A stretch of DNA of 64,000 bases from Corynebacterium pseudopelargi (GCF_003814005.1 NZ_CP033898.1:558001-622000), one strand, 5' to 3'; numbered from the stretch's first letter, positions 44,393 through 52,252 are shown. Translations and numbers: made by a program. Notes: generated by a model not told the origin, from the letters alone.

Positions 44393-44832
44393 TTAGTGCG
44401 CTCCTGTTCTTGGTACGGTTCCCATTCAGTGCAGAAGCGAGCTGCGACCGCTTCGCCATCTCGGTAGGTGCGGTTGGGGTGAATGAAGTTCTCTTCGTCG
44501 ATGCACTCATCGCCGTCTGGCAATACGGATATGAATTTGTCTATGTAGTCCCACTCGACGCGGGCGAACTCGGTTTTCATTTTGGGTGGTGTTCCATCCG
44601 CATTCCACGCGCGGGGCAGATCGAAGCGCGGGGTGAGGGTTCCGGGGACGGTTATCATCCCGCATTCGCCGTCGTAGATGACGTCCGCGTAGCCGTGGTG
44701 CCGTTTGCTCATGCCAGCAAAAATTGCGAGGCAATCCAGGCCTTTCAGGTAGCCGAAGTCGCACCACATGCCCCGGCACTGGTCGCGTTCTTCTTGGGTC
44801 ATGTCCGCCAGGGTTTTAGGCAAGGTAGTCAC
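44389..44832 (-). CDS. Hypothetical early protein
   Basis: 147 residues from GTG at 44832. Cysteines in DQCRGMWCDFGYLKGLDCLAIF and GDECIDEENF, and an aromatic-rich middle (VEWDYIDKFISVLPDGDECI). It overlaps the upstream 47-residue gene by 17 nt and the downstream one by ATGA. Function unknown. Confidence 0.6.
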   Translation of the reverse strand: MTTLPKTLADMTQEERDQCRGMWCDFGYLKGLDCLAIFAGMSKRHHGYADVIYDGECGMITVPGTLTPRFDLPRAWNADGTPPKMKTEFARVEWDYIDKFISVLPDGDECIDEENFIHPNRTYRDGEAVAARFCTEWEPYQEQERTK

Positions 44833-44959
44833 CAACTTCTTCTTCCCAGTCGTCGATTACGGTATCGAGGCTGTCCATCACGCCATCGGCGTAGCCGTCA
44901 AGCCCGAAGGGGGCTAGAGCGCGCTCAATCCGGTACTGGACTTCATCGCGGATATTCAT
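44816..44959 (-). CDS. 47-residue acidic small protein
   Basis: MNIRDEVQYRIERALAPFG... ending WEEEVGDYLA; a helical acidic miniprotein. Start overlaps the stop of the preceding gene (ATGA). Acidic small phage proteins sometimes mimic DNA; that is only a possibility here. Confidence 0.55.
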   Translation of the reverse strand: MNIRDEVQYRIERALAPFGLDGYADGVMDSLDTVIDDWEEEVGDYLA

Positions 44960-45111
44960 TTGGTGTTCTCCTGTTCTTGGGTGGTGATGTGGCGGAAGGC
45001 TGGGGCTTGGGCTGCCCAGGCTTGGGCGGTGGCCATGTCTTGGAATTCGGTGCGGTGCCAGATGTGGCCGGATTTGGGGGCTTGGACGATGCCGAGGATG
45101 CGTTCACTCAT
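44956..45111 (-). CDS. 51-residue small protein
   Basis: MSERILGIVQAPKSGHIWHR..., with an alanine-rich helix (MATAQAWAAQAPAF). The strand-helix order resembles the C-terminal motif of the ORFan trio. ATGA overlaps at both ends. Function unknown. Confidence 0.55.
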   Translation of the reverse strand: MSERILGIVQAPKSGHIWHRTEFQDMATAQAWAAQAPAFRHITTQEQENTK

Positions 45112-45449
45112 GCTTTGTGCTCCTTGAGGTAGGTCAGGGCGGATTCGAGTAGGTCGATCAGGGCTTGGGTGTCTGCTTCGTTGATGCGGATGCGGGCAAG
45201 TCGCGTGGTGGTGTCGCAGGCGGATAGGTGCAGGTGGGTGTTGCCTGCGGTGACTTCGGCGGTGAATAGGTCGCTGTTGAATTCCCATGTGGGGCGGTGT
45301 TCTGATTGGTCGCGCCCGAGGGTGATGTCAAGCGGGGATGGGCCTTTGAGCATGCCGCCACGGTGGAGTTGGCGGATGAGTTCGCGTTCGCCTCCGCCGG
45401 TTTCGGCGATGTGGTCTGCGAGTTCCATTGCCTGGTCGAATATGGTCAT
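45108..45449 (-). CDS. Hypothetical early protein
   Basis: 113 residues. N-terminal helix (FDQAMELADHIAETGGGERELIRQL), then strands (FTAEVTAGNTHLHLSACDTTTRLARIRI) and a final helix. AGGAGATC site before ATG at 45449; ATGA overlap with rusA. Function unknown. Confidence 0.6.
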   Translation of the reverse strand: MTIFDQAMELADHIAETGGGERELIRQLHRGGMLKGPSPLDITLGRDQSEHRPTWEFNSDLFTAEVTAGNTHLHLSACDTTTRLARIRINEADTQALIDLLESALTYLKEHKA

Positions 45450-45835
45450 GTGATCTCCTGGATGGTGAGTTGGGCACCTGGTGCGTGTGTGGGGGTTTCG
45501 TAGGTTTTTTGGATGTTCCAGTGGGTGATGCGGGCATCGTCTTTGACGATGCCGCCGTATTGGAGTGCGTCCCCGATGGCGCGTTGGATTTTGTCCAGAT
45601 CGGGCATGACGGCGGGGTGTTGGAAGCGTGGGCGTTTTGGGCGGGGCATCCACACGGTGCCGGTGACCATCACAGGGCAATCCAGTGGCGGGCCGTGGTA
45701 TTGCTCCCTGCACGCCTGAATCAACGCTGTGCGCCACGCTGGGAGCTTTTTAGAGGATTCGACCATGCGGCCATGCCCCACATGCTTTTTGGAGCCCTGG
45801 GGCGCGGGTGTGCCCTCCACAGTGATGATGATCAT
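45446..45835 (-). CDS. rusA: RusA-type Holliday junction resolvase
   Basis: 129 residues, the family size. Motifs GTPAPQGSKKHV (7-18) and the catalytic acidic set PDLDKIQRAIGDAL (Asp79, Asp81, Asp89) with DD at 99-100. Dimeric endonuclease that resolves junctions made during RecT-type recombination and replication before packaging. Coupled by ATGA to both neighbours. Confidence 0.9.
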   Translation of the reverse strand: MIIITVEGTPAPQGSKKHVGHGRMVESSKKLPAWRTALIQACREQYHGPPLDCPVMVTGTVWMPRPKRPRFQHPAVMPDLDKIQRAIGDALQYGGIVKDDARITHWNIQKTYETPTHAPGAQLTIQEIT

Positions 45836-46182
45836 GGTTTCCCCACCTGCCTGTTGGGGATGAGGCCTTTTCGGTGGAGTTCGCGGATCACTGTGTGGGC
45901 ATCGGTTCTCGTGAACGCCCATGGTTTACCACGGTCGATGTTGTGGGCGATGCGGTGCGCGAGCTCCACGGTGGTTCGTGGTGGGTGTGTCTTGGCGTAT
46001 TGCTCTTCGGCGTAGCGCATGGCGTTCCGGCGTGCGTAGAAGCCTCGGAATACGCGCCCGCCCTTCGCTTGCCATTGGGCTTGCTGTGCGAATCGGTCGG
46101 TCACCCCGGGTGGGTACACCACCCACCGGCGTTGCGGGTCATCCGGGGCGTGTTGCTTGACGCGCCATTTTTGCGGATCCAT
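45832..46182 (-). CDS. Hypothetical basic protein
   Basis: 116 residues, basic. VKQHAPDDPQRRWVVYPPGV, then FRGFYARRNAMRYAEEQYA and a helical end (FTRTDAHTVIRELHRKGL). Arg/His-rich, possibly nucleic-acid binding. It lies between dut and rusA. Function unknown. Confidence 0.6.
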   Translation of the reverse strand: MDPQKWRVKQHAPDDPQRRWVVYPPGVTDRFAQQAQWQAKGGRVFRGFYARRNAMRYAEEQYAKTHPPRTTVELAHRIAHNIDRGKPWAFTRTDAHTVIRELHRKGLIPNRQVGKP

Positions 46183-46185
46183 GGT

Positions 46186-46602
46186 TTAGGCTCCTGTGCT
46201 TCCGAATCCACCATCGCCGCGCTGGGTGTCTTGGAGGACTTTCACCTCGACGGGGGTCACCGGCGAGGTGGGGATCACCAAAAGCTGCGCTACCCGGTCG
46301 CCGGGCTGGATCACCTGACTGCGCGGGGAATTGTTCTGGATGAGGACGATGATTTCTCCGGTGTAGCCGGGGTCGATCACCCCGCCGCGCACGGCGAGGC
46401 CTTTGGCTCCGATGCTGGAGCGGTCTTTGATGATCCCGACGTGCCCTTGTGGGATGGCGGCGTGGATACCAGTGGGGATTTTTGTGGTGTGGTGGGGTGG
46501 GATGGTGGTGATTTTGCCGGTGTTGTGCAGGTCGTAGGCGGCATCATCCGCGTGGGCTTTGCGGAGAGGGTATCGGTTGGTGATGTAGGGCATGGGGGTC
46601 AT
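46186..46602 (-). CDS. dut: dUTP diphosphatase
   Basis: 138 residues, trimeric dUTPase. All five motifs are present: DDAAYDL (1), KDRSSIGAKG (2), GVIDPGYTGEI with the catalytic Asp (3), DRVAQLLV (4) and RGDGGFGSTG (5). It keeps uracil out of phage DNA and supplies dUMP. Start ATG overlaps the upstream stop (ATGA). Confidence 0.95.
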   Translation of the reverse strand: MTPMPYITNRYPLRKAHADDAAYDLHNTGKITTIPPHHTTKIPTGIHAAIPQGHVGIIKDRSSIGAKGLAVRGGVIDPGYTGEIIVLIQNNSPRSQVIQPGDRVAQLLVIPTSPVTPVEVKVLQDTQRGDGGFGSTGA

Positions 46603-46973
46603 TTCGTGGCCTTTCGGTTGAATCGGTTGGCTTGGCGCAGCGCGGATTGGAAATTCGTGTGTGTGTGCGGCGTCGAGGTGTTTGGGTGTGCGAGCACCCA
46701 GCGGTCGCCGATTTTGCGGATGATGGGCACACCGTCCCTGGTGGCTTTGAGCATGAGGGTGCCGGTTGTGGTCATGTGGTTCCTTTCGTGTGCTTGTGCG
46801 AGTTGCATGGCGATGCGGGGATTGGCGACGGGTTGGGGTGCGCGTCCTGGGAGTGCGAGGTGCCAGCACCCGACTTTGCGGATCAGGGTGCGCCCCGTGT
46901 CATCCGCCGCGAAACGCATGTCGGCGAGTTCGGTGTTGTGGTGTTGGGCTTTGATGTGGTTGATGATGAGCAT
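46599..46973 (-). CDS. Hypothetical protein with internal duplication
   Basis: 124 residues made of two related ~40-residue units. One is around LIRKVGCWHLALPG...AMQLAQAHERN, the other around IIRKIGDRWVLAHPN...ALRQANRFN. An internal ATG at the second unit has a GAAAGGAACC site, so a separate short product is possible. Function unknown. Confidence 0.6.
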   Translation of the reverse strand: MLIINHIKAQHHNTELADMRFAADDTGRTLIRKVGCWHLALPGRAPQPVANPRIAMQLAQAHERNHMTTTGTLMLKATRDGVPIIRKIGDRWVLAHPNTSTPHTHTNFQSALRQANRFNRKATK

Positions 46974-47273
46974 TGGTGGTGCCCTCTAGTGGTGTGGTTG
47001 TTGAAATGGCGATCAGTTCGCATTGATGACCGATGCCGCTATGTTGGCGAATGCCACATTGCGGAGCATTACCGGTTCGGGTCTGGGGCGCTAGCCCCAG
47101 TTACAGAAGGGCGTGGGTTACTGAAAAGTAAGGCACGCCCTTCGTGGTTCACTTACTGTTACTTACTGTCTTTATGGTGCATGGGTGCACCATTGAATGG
47201 TGCATGGGTGCACCATTGAATGATGCGTGGGTGCACCATTCAAAAATGGGCAAATGGTGCATGGGTGCATCAT
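46974..47273. promoter_or_regulatory. Non-coding region with hairpins and iterons; candidate origin or operator
   Basis: About 300 bp. It has a stem CTGGGGC/GCCCCAG with loop GCTA (47083-47100), a 38-nt hairpin (47106-47143), TTACTGT direct repeats (47151-47169) and four iteron-like repeats (47174-47276). Confidence 0.55.
47106..47143. ncRNA. Structured hairpin with GAAA loop
   Basis: 10-bp stem (47106-47115 with 47134-47143), symmetric GG/GG internal loop, 5-bp stem TTACT/AGTAA and a GAAA tetraloop on the + strand. No T run on either side, so it is not a simple terminator. Could be an RNA element or an origin structure. Confidence 0.4.
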
Positions 47274-47276
47274 TCG
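47174..47276. repeat. Four 23-bp iteron-like palindromic repeats
   Basis: Units at 47174, 47197, 47220 and 47254. Each has the inverted arms ATGGTGCA / TGCACCAT around TGGG; units 3 and 4 have 1-3 changes. The last unit overlaps the stop of the winged-helix gene. Confidence 0.8.
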
Positions 47277-47578
47277 CCCTGGGGTTTAGACGGGACATTT
47301 AGCGCCCACACGACGGGGCGTCGGCCACCTCCACGCCGCGCCACAAGCGACTGATCCCCACGCACAATCAGCCCAGAATCGCGTAGCTTTTTGATGCTCC
47401 TTTGCACGGTGCTGCGGTTCATTCCGAGACGATCCGCCATGAACACGGTTGAAGGCCATGCTTGCTGAGTCCCGCTGTGGTCGCGGGCTTTGTCAGCGAG
47501 GAAATACAGCACAGCCCGTTCCGTGGGCGAAATATCGTCCACTTCGTCACTCACCCACGCCACAGCGCGGATACTCAA
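47270..47578 (-). CDS. Winged-helix DNA-binding protein, possible replication initiator
   Basis: 102 residues. A HTH_36-like winged helix: ERAVLYFLADKARD, then MADRLGMNRSTVQRSIKKLRDSGLIVRGD. Such domains occur in phage and plasmid replication initiators and in MarR-like regulators. TTG start with GGAGG 7 nt upstream. The iteron repeats begin at its 3' end, so it may bind them to start replication or control itself. No separate helicase gene is seen nearby. Confidence 0.7.
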   Translation of the reverse strand: MSIRAVAWVSDEVDDISPTERAVLYFLADKARDHSGTQQAWPSTVFMADRLGMNRSTVQRSIKKLRDSGLIVRGDQSLVARRGGGRRPVVWALNVPSKPQGE

Positions 47579-47590
47579 ACACTCACCTCC

Positions 47591-48541
47591 TTACAGTGCG
47601 TTGTCTTGGAACAGGGTTCCGATGGCTGCGATTGCCTGCTGTGGGCACACACCATTGCCAATCGCCTTGAGTTGTTGCGCCCTGGTGAGTCCAATCTTTG
47701 GCGATGTGACCCACCCCTCGGGTAGCCCCATCATCCACTCAGCAAACGCCACGTTTAGGTGGGGTTTGCCCTTCCGATTTGGAACTGTTGGTGGTGGAGC
47801 GGGGCGGGTAGCCTCCTCCCATCGGCGAACAGCAGCCTCGTAGACTCCATAGGTTGATGCTGTGGTTTCGTGAACAATGTCCTCACGGAGGTTGCCCATG
47901 AACCTGCGTTTAGGCGAATTGAGGTCGCCACGATGCAGTTGCTTCTTCCTGGCCTCGCCCTCCCTTACGGGAAGGCTGTCCATCGTGTTTGGCGTTGGGA
48001 GCAGGGTCACGATGGTGCCCAGGTGAGTGGACTTCTCGATAGGCCTCCCGCTAGTGCGTGGCCTACCCATCACTCCATCACTCGCTTTCGGTGTAGGAAG
48101 GCACTTTGTACCCAGTTCCACAGCCACATCGGTGAGGTGTACTTGGTGGCCACCGGCGCGCAGAATATCGGGGTGCTGTGCACCACCTCCCCCACCATCA
48201 CGCGCATTCGGTGTCGGGAGGTAACGCTGCCCCTGTGGGAAGTGAATGCTGACGGCTGAGAGCCCAGGAGTGTCACGGCGAAATTCGCCTGGGCTATCAG
48301 TTCGTTTCCATTCGGCTGCTACCGATGTTGGTAACATCTTGGCGTGTTCCGAGGAGGAATATCCGGGCGCGGTGATGGCATCCTCCGATGTCGGAGACTC
48401 GTAGAGTTGTCCACCGCGTGTCGTACCCGATTTCGGCCAGGTCGCCACATACGCGACCGAGTGCCCGAAGAGATCGTGCCCCCCTGTCTCCCACCTGTCC
48501 GAATCCGGGTTCCATGTCGCTATCGCTTGTGGCTGCTGCAC
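47591..48541 (-). CDS. Cytosine-C5 methyltransferase, C-terminal part/second subunit
   Basis: 316 residues. It holds repeated LPTPxAxDG segments, as in actinophage methylases, and the motif X sequence AIGNGVCPQQA near residue 298. It has no PCQ motif and so cannot be active alone. The GTG start at 48541 lies 245 nt inside the preceding gene in another frame. The first 65 residues (WNPDSDRWETGGHDLFGHS, TWPKSGTTRGGQLYE) look like a genuine protein start. It is either a second subunit or the rest of a frameshifted enzyme. Confidence 0.7.
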   Translation of the reverse strand: MQQPQAIATWNPDSDRWETGGHDLFGHSVAYVATWPKSGTTRGGQLYESPTSEDAITAPGYSSSEHAKMLPTSVAAEWKRTDSPGEFRRDTPGLSAVSIHFPQGQRYLPTPNARDGGGGGAQHPDILRAGGHQVHLTDVAVELGTKCLPTPKASDGVMGRPRTSGRPIEKSTHLGTIVTLLPTPNTMDSLPVREGEARKKQLHRGDLNSPKRRFMGNLREDIVHETTASTYGVYEAAVRRWEEATRPAPPPTVPNRKGKPHLNVAFAEWMMGLPEGWVTSPKIGLTRAQQLKAIGNGVCPQQAIAAIGTLFQDNAL

Positions 48542-48914
48542 TTAATGCTCCTTGTACATTTTCCCAGATCACATACCGTGGCCGGAGTTGGTCTATGGCT
48601 TGGCGCATGTTTACCCAGAGGTTTGATCGGGTTCCCTCGGTCATACCTGCTCGCTTACCGGCTGCAGAAAGATCCTGGCAGGGTGAGCCGCCAATGATGA
48701 TGTCTACGGGTTCCACCTTTGACCAGTCGATTTTGGTGACGTCTCCAAGGTTTGGCACGTCTGGCCAGTGGTGCGCGAGGATTTTTGATGGAGCCTCATC
48801 GAATTCCACGAACCACGCTGGGGTGGCACCGAAAACGTGCTCCACAGCGAGGTCGAGTCCGCCATAGCCAGAGAACAGGCTCCCCACTTTGAGATCAGAA
48901 TGGTGGTTCTTCAT
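48297..48914 (-). CDS. Cytosine-C5 methyltransferase, catalytic N-terminal part
   Basis: 205 residues. Motif I GSLFSGYGGLDLAVE, motif IV GGSPCQDLSAAG with catalytic Cys79, motif VI WENV (117-120), motif VIII-like HHRARIFLLGTR near the end. Motifs IX and X are absent; they lie in the overlapping next frame. It likely methylates phage DNA against host restriction, if the two parts work together. The start overlaps the ssb end by 20 nt; its ribosome site is weak. Confidence 0.82.
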   Translation of the reverse strand: MKNHHSDLKVGSLFSGYGGLDLAVEHVFGATPAWFVEFDEAPSKILAHHWPDVPNLGDVTKIDWSKVEPVDIIIGGSPCQDLSAAGKRAGMTEGTRSNLWVNMRQAIDQLRPRYVIWENVQGALSAAATSDSDMEPGFGQVGDRGARSLRALGRVCGDLAEIGYDTRWTTLRVSDIGGCHHRARIFLLGTRQDVTNIGSSRMETN

Positions 48915-49329
48915 TTTGGTCTTGTCCGAAGCCTCCGCGCCCCCCGCTGGTGTTGTTTTGGGGCTGTTGTTGCCAGGGCGTCTGCCCCTGCTGCTGTTGT
49001 TGGCGGTGGGGCTGCAACCACACGTCAAAAACGGACATGTCCACCGATAGGCGTGTTTCACCAGATTTGTTTTCGTAGGTGCGTGTGGTGAGCTTGCCTT
49101 GCACAAGCACACGCATGCCCTTGTGCAGCACATTTGCGAGCTGTTCGGCCTGATCACCCCACACCGTCGCGTTGAAAAACAAATTGTTGCTGTTCTCCCA
49201 TTCGCCCATATCGTTTTTGCGGGAGTCATTCACAGCCACGCGCATGTTCAGCACGGCCTTGCCGGTTTGGGAGTAGCGCAGCTCGGGTTCCGCCACGAGA
49301 TTGCCGGCATAAGTTTGCACAGGATTCAT
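48895..49329 (-). CDS. ssb: Single-stranded DNA-binding protein
   Basis: 144 residues. OB fold (NPVQTYAGNLVAEPELRYSQTGKAV..., FFNATVWGDQAEQLANVLHKGMRVLVQG), glutamine-rich linker and the acidic tail tip EEPPF, like the DDDIPF tip that binds partner proteins. Start overlaps the recT stop (TAATG), as expected for a recombination cassette. Confidence 0.95.
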   Translation of the reverse strand: MNPVQTYAGNLVAEPELRYSQTGKAVLNMRVAVNDSRKNDMGEWENSNNLFFNATVWGDQAEQLANVLHKGMRVLVQGKLTTRTYENKSGETRLSVDMSVFDVWLQPHRQQQQQGQTPWQQQPQNNTSGGRGGFGQDQNEEPPF

Positions 49330-50201
49330 TACTGATCACCCAAGGCCTTCCAGCGGTTGTTCGCTGCTTCGGAAACTTCATTGGGCACATCGTCATCAAA
49401 GGCCTTTTTCGCAGCGGTAGAAACAGCCTTGAGTTCGGCGCGGTCTTTCGCATCTTCGATCTTCTGCAAAAAGCCCTGCACAACCGACTGGTCAATCACC
49501 GGCTCCTCTTGCTTCTGCCCAAGTGCAGCACGCACCCCATCCAGGCCACCTTGTTTTGGTGCAGCGTCCAGGCGGGTTGCGGTGGCCTTCACTGGCTCCG
49601 GGCGCTCAAATGCGGTTGGCTCCTGCTCGGAATACAAGCCCATGAGTGCGCCGGGGGCGATGATGCGAGCAAGCTCGGCCTGGCATTTCGCCCTAAGCAT
49701 TTCGATGCCATTGGTTTTGTAGCGTCCGTTTGTGGCATATCCGGCGGCTTCTGCGCGCTTCATGTCCCAGGTCACTGTCTCAACTTTGTTCGATCCGGGG
49801 CGCGTACCGCACCAGGTCACCCTGGGTTTGCCGTCCTCACCCTGGGTTGCTTCTTGTTCCCACACGCGGCATCCAACGTTTTCCGCCACGGCGATCATGG
49901 CGCGCGCATACATCCCGGTCTTGCCTTTGATCACGAAAAAGGCCTCTAGCGCCCCGTCTGGGTCAAAACCCAGCGCGGTGCCACGAATAATGGCGGCTGC
50001 TGCATCGGCAGGCTTGCCACGGTAAATGTCCGGGCAATTCCCGGTCTGCGTGATGAAGTCAGCGTAGTCCATCGCCATTGCTTTGAGCTCGGCGTGTTGG
50101 CGGAGCTTTTCTACGCCCTTCTGCATCAGCGTTTGGCCGGTGTTCGCCACGGCTGGGGCTGGTGGAAGGTTGTTGGTGGTGGTGTCGAGTTCTTGGCTCA
50201 T
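49329..50201 (-). CDS. recT: RecT-type ssDNA-annealing protein
   Basis: 290 residues. RecT/Bet family signatures: AAAAIIRGTALGFDPDGALEAFFVIKGKTGMYARAMIAVAENVG and IEMLRAKCQAELARIIAPGALMGLYS. The C-terminal 90 residues are a flexible Glu/Lys/Gln-rich tail. It anneals complementary strands produced by the YqaJ exonuclease upstream. AAGGAG site 6 nt before the ATG. Confidence 0.93.
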   Translation of the reverse strand: MSQELDTTTNNLPPAPAVANTGQTLMQKGVEKLRQHAELKAMAMDYADFITQTGNCPDIYRGKPADAAAAIIRGTALGFDPDGALEAFFVIKGKTGMYARAMIAVAENVGCRVWEQEATQGEDGKPRVTWCGTRPGSNKVETVTWDMKRAEAAGYATNGRYKTNGIEMLRAKCQAELARIIAPGALMGLYSEQEPTAFERPEPVKATATRLDAAPKQGGLDGVRAALGQKQEEPVIDQSVVQGFLQKIEDAKDRAELKAVSTAAKKAFDDDVPNEVSEAANNRWKALGDQ

Positions 50202-50212
50202 GGTGGTTCTCC

Positions 50213-51205
50213 TTATTGGTAGAAGCGGGTTGTTGGTGCGCCGGTGGCGGCTTGGTACAGGTCGGGGTGTTTTGCCTTGAATTTCTTCGCGTCGAATTTC
50301 GGGGTCAAAACATCATTGGTTTTCAGCAGATGCCTGTACTCTTCGGGCACGTTGGATTGGGAGAAACGCCCCGCCTGCTTGGACACGAGCGTTTTGCCGT
50401 CCCAGGTCAAGGCCTTGAGGTCACCCATGCTGCCCACAAGATCAGCCTGTGCTTGATCCAGATCGGCCTTGGCTTGCTCAAATGTGGCCTTGGCTGCGAA
50501 ATAGTGGGTGGCTAGTTCCGCCTGGGCTTCGGTTTTGCCTTCGCCCACGCTGCCCTGTGCTGCCAGCAAGGCGTCGATAACGTCTTGTGATGGTGCTGGT
50601 GGCTCCGCGTCCCCAAGAGACTTGTAGAACACATCGATCTCATGCACGATGGCGTCCCACAAATCGGCGTCCCACGCTGCCTCATAGTGGCGGGGCGATA
50701 ACGGCTTGTCGTAGCCCACGAGGGCGACCACATGCGCCTGGTGTATGCCGGAGATGCCTTGCTGGGCGAGCACCTGCGCTGCAACCACCGGGGGCAGGTC
50801 ATTCGGCGAGTATTCGCTTTGTTGTGCGCCCCAGGTGGCGTTGCTTGAGCTGGCTTTGCATTCGATGATGGCAAATGCCCGGCCACGCACCGCGCGCCGA
50901 TCCAGCGTCACCAGATTGGGGAACGGCAGCGTTTCATCTTTGTAGGCAATTTCCGTGCTGTTGGTTCGCCACCCTGGGTTTTTGCGTTTCCAAGAATTGA
51001 CGAGTCCATCTTCAATATCGTGGCCAAAATCCAGGTGATCACCTTCCAGGTGCGCGGGTTCCGCAAGCCCGGACATGACCGTCCAAAGCTCACCCCGTGT
51101 TTGGTGTGGCGATAGGCCAAGGATGATGGGCACCTTGGAGGCGGTGATAAGTTGTTGCCATTCTGGTGTGCCCGGCTTGGGCGGGTTTTTGACAATGGTG
51201 CTCAT
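50213..51205 (-). CDS. YqaJ-type 5'-3' exonuclease
   Basis: 330 residues. The lambda-exonuclease/YqaJ fold is shown by EWQQLITASKVPIILGLSP, GHDIEDGLV, VTLDRRAV (Asp near 101) and AIIECKAS (Glu-x-Lys). Residues 225-275 form a helical insertion. It acts on double-stranded ends and loads RecT. ATGA overlap with the upstream zinc-ribbon gene. Confidence 0.9.
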   Translation of the reverse strand: MSTIVKNPPKPGTPEWQQLITASKVPIILGLSPHQTRGELWTVMSGLAEPAHLEGDHLDFGHDIEDGLVNSWKRKNPGWRTNSTEIAYKDETLPFPNLVTLDRRAVRGRAFAIIECKASSSNATWGAQQSEYSPNDLPPVVAAQVLAQQGISGIHQAHVVALVGYDKPLSPRHYEAAWDADLWDAIVHEIDVFYKSLGDAEPPAPSQDVIDALLAAQGSVGEGKTEAQAELATHYFAAKATFEQAKADLDQAQADLVGSMGDLKALTWDGKTLVSKQAGRFSQSNVPEEYRHLLKTNDVLTPKFDAKKFKAKHPDLYQAATGAPTTRFYQ

Positions 51206-51492
51206 GGTTGGCTCCTGTTGAGTTTTTTGATGAGGTTTTTGCGGCGGGTGGTGCCTGGCTTGGCTATGTCATCCAGGTGCTGCACTGGGTTGCGGGTCAA
51301 TTCGGTATCGGGGTGGCGCATCACCCCGACCTCTAGCGGCTCTGCTTCTTCTCCCCACTGGTGCCCACATGAGGGGCACTCCCACACCTCCCCAAGATCT
51401 GTGAGGTTGATGCAGCACGCGCTGCAATACGGGAATTGGAAAATGATCCTGGGTGGCTCCTTCAAGCGCAGGAAACGGCTATGCAGGGTCAC
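51202..51492 (-). CDS. Zinc-ribbon protein
   Basis: 96 residues. Two knuckles, CSAC (23-26) and CPSC (39-42), form a treble-clef-like zinc ribbon; the rest is basic. GTG start with AGGGGATC. Coupled to the exonuclease gene, so a role in recombination or its regulation is possible. Function unknown. Confidence 0.65.
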   Translation of the reverse strand: MTLHSRFLRLKEPPRIIFQFPYCSACCINLTDLGEVWECPSCGHQWGEEAEPLEVGVMRHPDTELTRNPVQHLDDIAKPGTTRRKNLIKKLNRSQP

Positions 51493-51539
51493 GGTGATCC
51501 CCTAAGCCTTGGGCGCGCCACCACCCCGCGCCACGCCCT

Positions 51540-51893
51540 TCAATCATTGAGGGGCACCCGCTTCAAGCGCGCCACTTCTTTGATGGCGATCTCGTGCAGG
51601 TTAGCGACCGCGTTTCGCAGTGGCACGGTGAGCAACGGCGACTCCAAAAGCTCCATAGTCTCGCCCCGGATGTAATCCGCGACCCGCAGTTGATTGACCT
51701 GGAGCCGGTAGCTTTCCGGTATGCGATTCGGCTTCACCGTAGCTTTGCGTTCCACGTTTTGAGCAGCCCTGCTGATAGTGGTCAGATCACGGTGCATGCC
51801 AGCGGTAAGCGGCAGCTTTCGGAGTTTCGCTACGTCCTTTTGAATGTTGTTGGCGATTGTGGAGATGTGGCCTTGAATGAGTTTGTTGCTCAT
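51540..51893 (-). CDS. Hypothetical helical protein
   Basis: 117 residues, all-helical, basic (IANNIQKDVAKLRKLPL, MHRDLTTISRAAQNVERKATVK). ATGA overlap with the upstream membrane miniprotein. Function unknown. Confidence 0.6.
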   Translation of the reverse strand: MSNKLIQGHISTIANNIQKDVAKLRKLPLTAGMHRDLTTISRAAQNVERKATVKPNRIPESYRLQVNQLRVADYIRGETMELLESPLLTVPLRNAVANLHEIAIKEVARLKRVPLND

Positions 51894-52057
51894 GCCACCC
51901 ACCACACGGCTAGAACATTGCTTAAGGTTGCGCCGATGACGATGCCCAGCATGAGCATCACAAAGGCGGTGAGGGCGATGAAATGGCGCTGGTCATCAAC
52001 AATTTTTTGTACGACTTCGCCGGGGACGGCGCGGTCATGGGGGGTTCTTGTTTGCAT
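51890..52057 (-). CDS. 55-residue membrane protein
   Basis: MQTRTPHDRAVPG... with a C-terminal TM helix (FIALTAFVMLMLGIVIGATL). It lies between the excisionase-like gene and the helical ORFan, coupled to the latter by ATGA. Small early membrane proteins can block superinfection or halt the host; no evidence here. Confidence 0.6.
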   Translation of the reverse strand: MQTRTPHDRAVPGEVVQKIVDDQRHFIALTAFVMLMLGIVIGATLSNVLAVWWVA

Positions 52058-52066
52058 GTTGGTTCC

Positions 52067-52252
52067 TTAGTAGATGTGCTTATCGACGGTGGTTTTCTTG
52101 AAGCGGACGCGATCGCCTACGCGGATCACACCAAAATCTTTTTGAAACGCGGTGTCAGTTTGGGCTTTCCAGTAGATCGTGGAGCGCGGGATATTCAGCA
52201 TCCTGGCTACTTGCACGGCGCTATAGGTCGCCGGTTCTGATAGGGTTTGCAT
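52067..52252 (-). CDS. Excisionase/AlpA-like HTH protein
   Basis: 61 residues. TYSAVQVARMLNIPRSTIYWKA, then VGDRVRFKKTTVDKHI: a winged-helix fold of the MerR/AlpA/Xis group. Start is ATG with AGGAGCACTT. It may be the excision factor that partners the integrase, although it lies 5 kb away from int, or a regulator of the early operon it heads. Confidence 0.75.
   Translation of the reverse strand: MQTLSEPATYSAVQVARMLNIPRSTIYWKAQTDTAFQKDFGVIRVGDRVRFKKTTVDKHIY

Noticed and set aside
47174..47276. Repeat array as a CRISPR
   Set aside because: Units adjoin without spacers of constant length, are palindromic 23-mers, and no cas gene is in the window.
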